From NCBI GenBank assembly GCA_023443765.1, contig JAEZTA010000084.1, positions 1-5,248 on the forward strand: a stretch of 5,248 nt of DNA, given 5' to 3'. This DNA is from Bacteroidota bacterium (GTDB taxonomy: Bacteria > Bacteroidota > Bacteroidia > Bacteroidales > Rikenellaceae). The position numbers and the translations under genes were made by a program. The notes under the pieces are model-generated. The model did not search any database and had not been told where the DNA came from. It saw only the letters and a list, made by a program, of their open reading frames with translations. Below, in pieces: positions 5,125-5,248 of this stretch (position 1 is the first letter of the stretch; each line of letters begins with the position of its first letter).

Positions 5125-5248
5125 ATGACAAACAACAAATCGACTCTCGCTGGGAAGATGACGCAGTATCGCTGGGTCATCTGTGCGATGCTCTTCTTCG
5201 CAACGACCGTTAACTACCTCGACCGTCAGGTGCTCTCGCTGACGTGGG
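5125..5248 (+). CDS. ExuT-like hexuronate MFS transporter (N-terminus only)
   Basis: Forty-one codons are in the window and the gene continues past the right edge. After a short cytoplasmic N-terminus, the sequence enters the first membrane helix at YRWVICAMLFFATTVNYLDR (residues 15-34), followed by QVLSLTW. This NYLDRQVLSLTW pattern at the end of helix 1 is typical of the anion:cation symporter (ACS) family of the major facilitator superfamily, which includes the proton-coupled hexuronate transporters ExuT and UxuT. The ATG at 5125 is preferred because it leaves a normal short N-terminus; a second ATG at residue 12 is also possible. The gene follows eda on the same strand, which supports glucuronate or galacturonate as substrate. 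The visible part cannot decide between these or exclude another organic anion. Confidence 0.85.
   Translation, partial: MTNNKSTLAGKMTQYRWVICAMLFFATTVNYLDRQVLSLTW

Noticed and set aside
1..5248. tRNA or rRNA genes, CRISPR repeats, insertion sequences, attachment sites
   Set aside because: I saw no cloverleaf, no regularly spaced repeats, no transposase-like protein and no terminal repeats in the intergenic stretches.

Overview
The window is a hexuronate (glucuronate/galacturonate) catabolic locus from a GC-rich member of the Bacteroidota, most plausibly an Alistipes-like gut bacterium. This is inferred from several features. The coding DNA is GC-rich and separated by AT-rich spacers. No start codon has a clear Shine-Dalgarno sequence. 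A -7 box of the Bacteroidota type (TAnnTTTG) lies before the lipoprotein gene. The genus is a guess from protein character and base composition, not a demonstrated assignment.

Layout. The left third is transcribed leftward. A PfkB-type sugar kinase closely related to 2-keto-3-deoxygluconate (KDG) kinase runs off the left edge (1-321). Upstream of it is a lipoprotein with a DUF4861-type domain (427-1548). The two are separated by two terminator-like hairpins, so they are probably separate transcription units. A 204-base divergent spacer (1549-1752) holds a good promoter for the lipoprotein, two nested dyad-symmetric elements and a small stem-loop. The rest is transcribed rightward: uxaC (glucuronate isomerase, 1753-3165), kdgK (KDG kinase, 3180-4199), a 160-base spacer with a stem-loop, eda/kdgA (KDPG aldolase, 4360-5028), a 96-base spacer with a GC-rich stem-loop, and the first 41 residues of an ExuT-like hexuronate transporter of the major facilitator superfamily (5125 to the right edge).

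How the genes work together. The transporter brings hexuronate into the cytoplasm and UxaC isomerises it (glucuronate to fructuronate, galacturonate to tagaturonate). Oxidoreductase and dehydratase steps not present in this window (UxuB/UxuA or UxaB/UxaA) give KDG. KdgK phosphorylates KDG to KDPG, and Eda splits KDPG into pyruvate and glyceraldehyde 3-phosphate. The DUF4861 lipoprotein has no established function. Its envelope location and its position beside uronate genes suggest a role in handling uronate-containing glycans, which is inference only.

I found no sign of a new defence system, mobile element, CRISPR array or RNA gene. This looks like an ordinary catabolic region. The points worth a second look are the uncharacterised lipoprotein, the duplicated KDG-kinase-like gene, and the symmetric elements in the divergent spacer.
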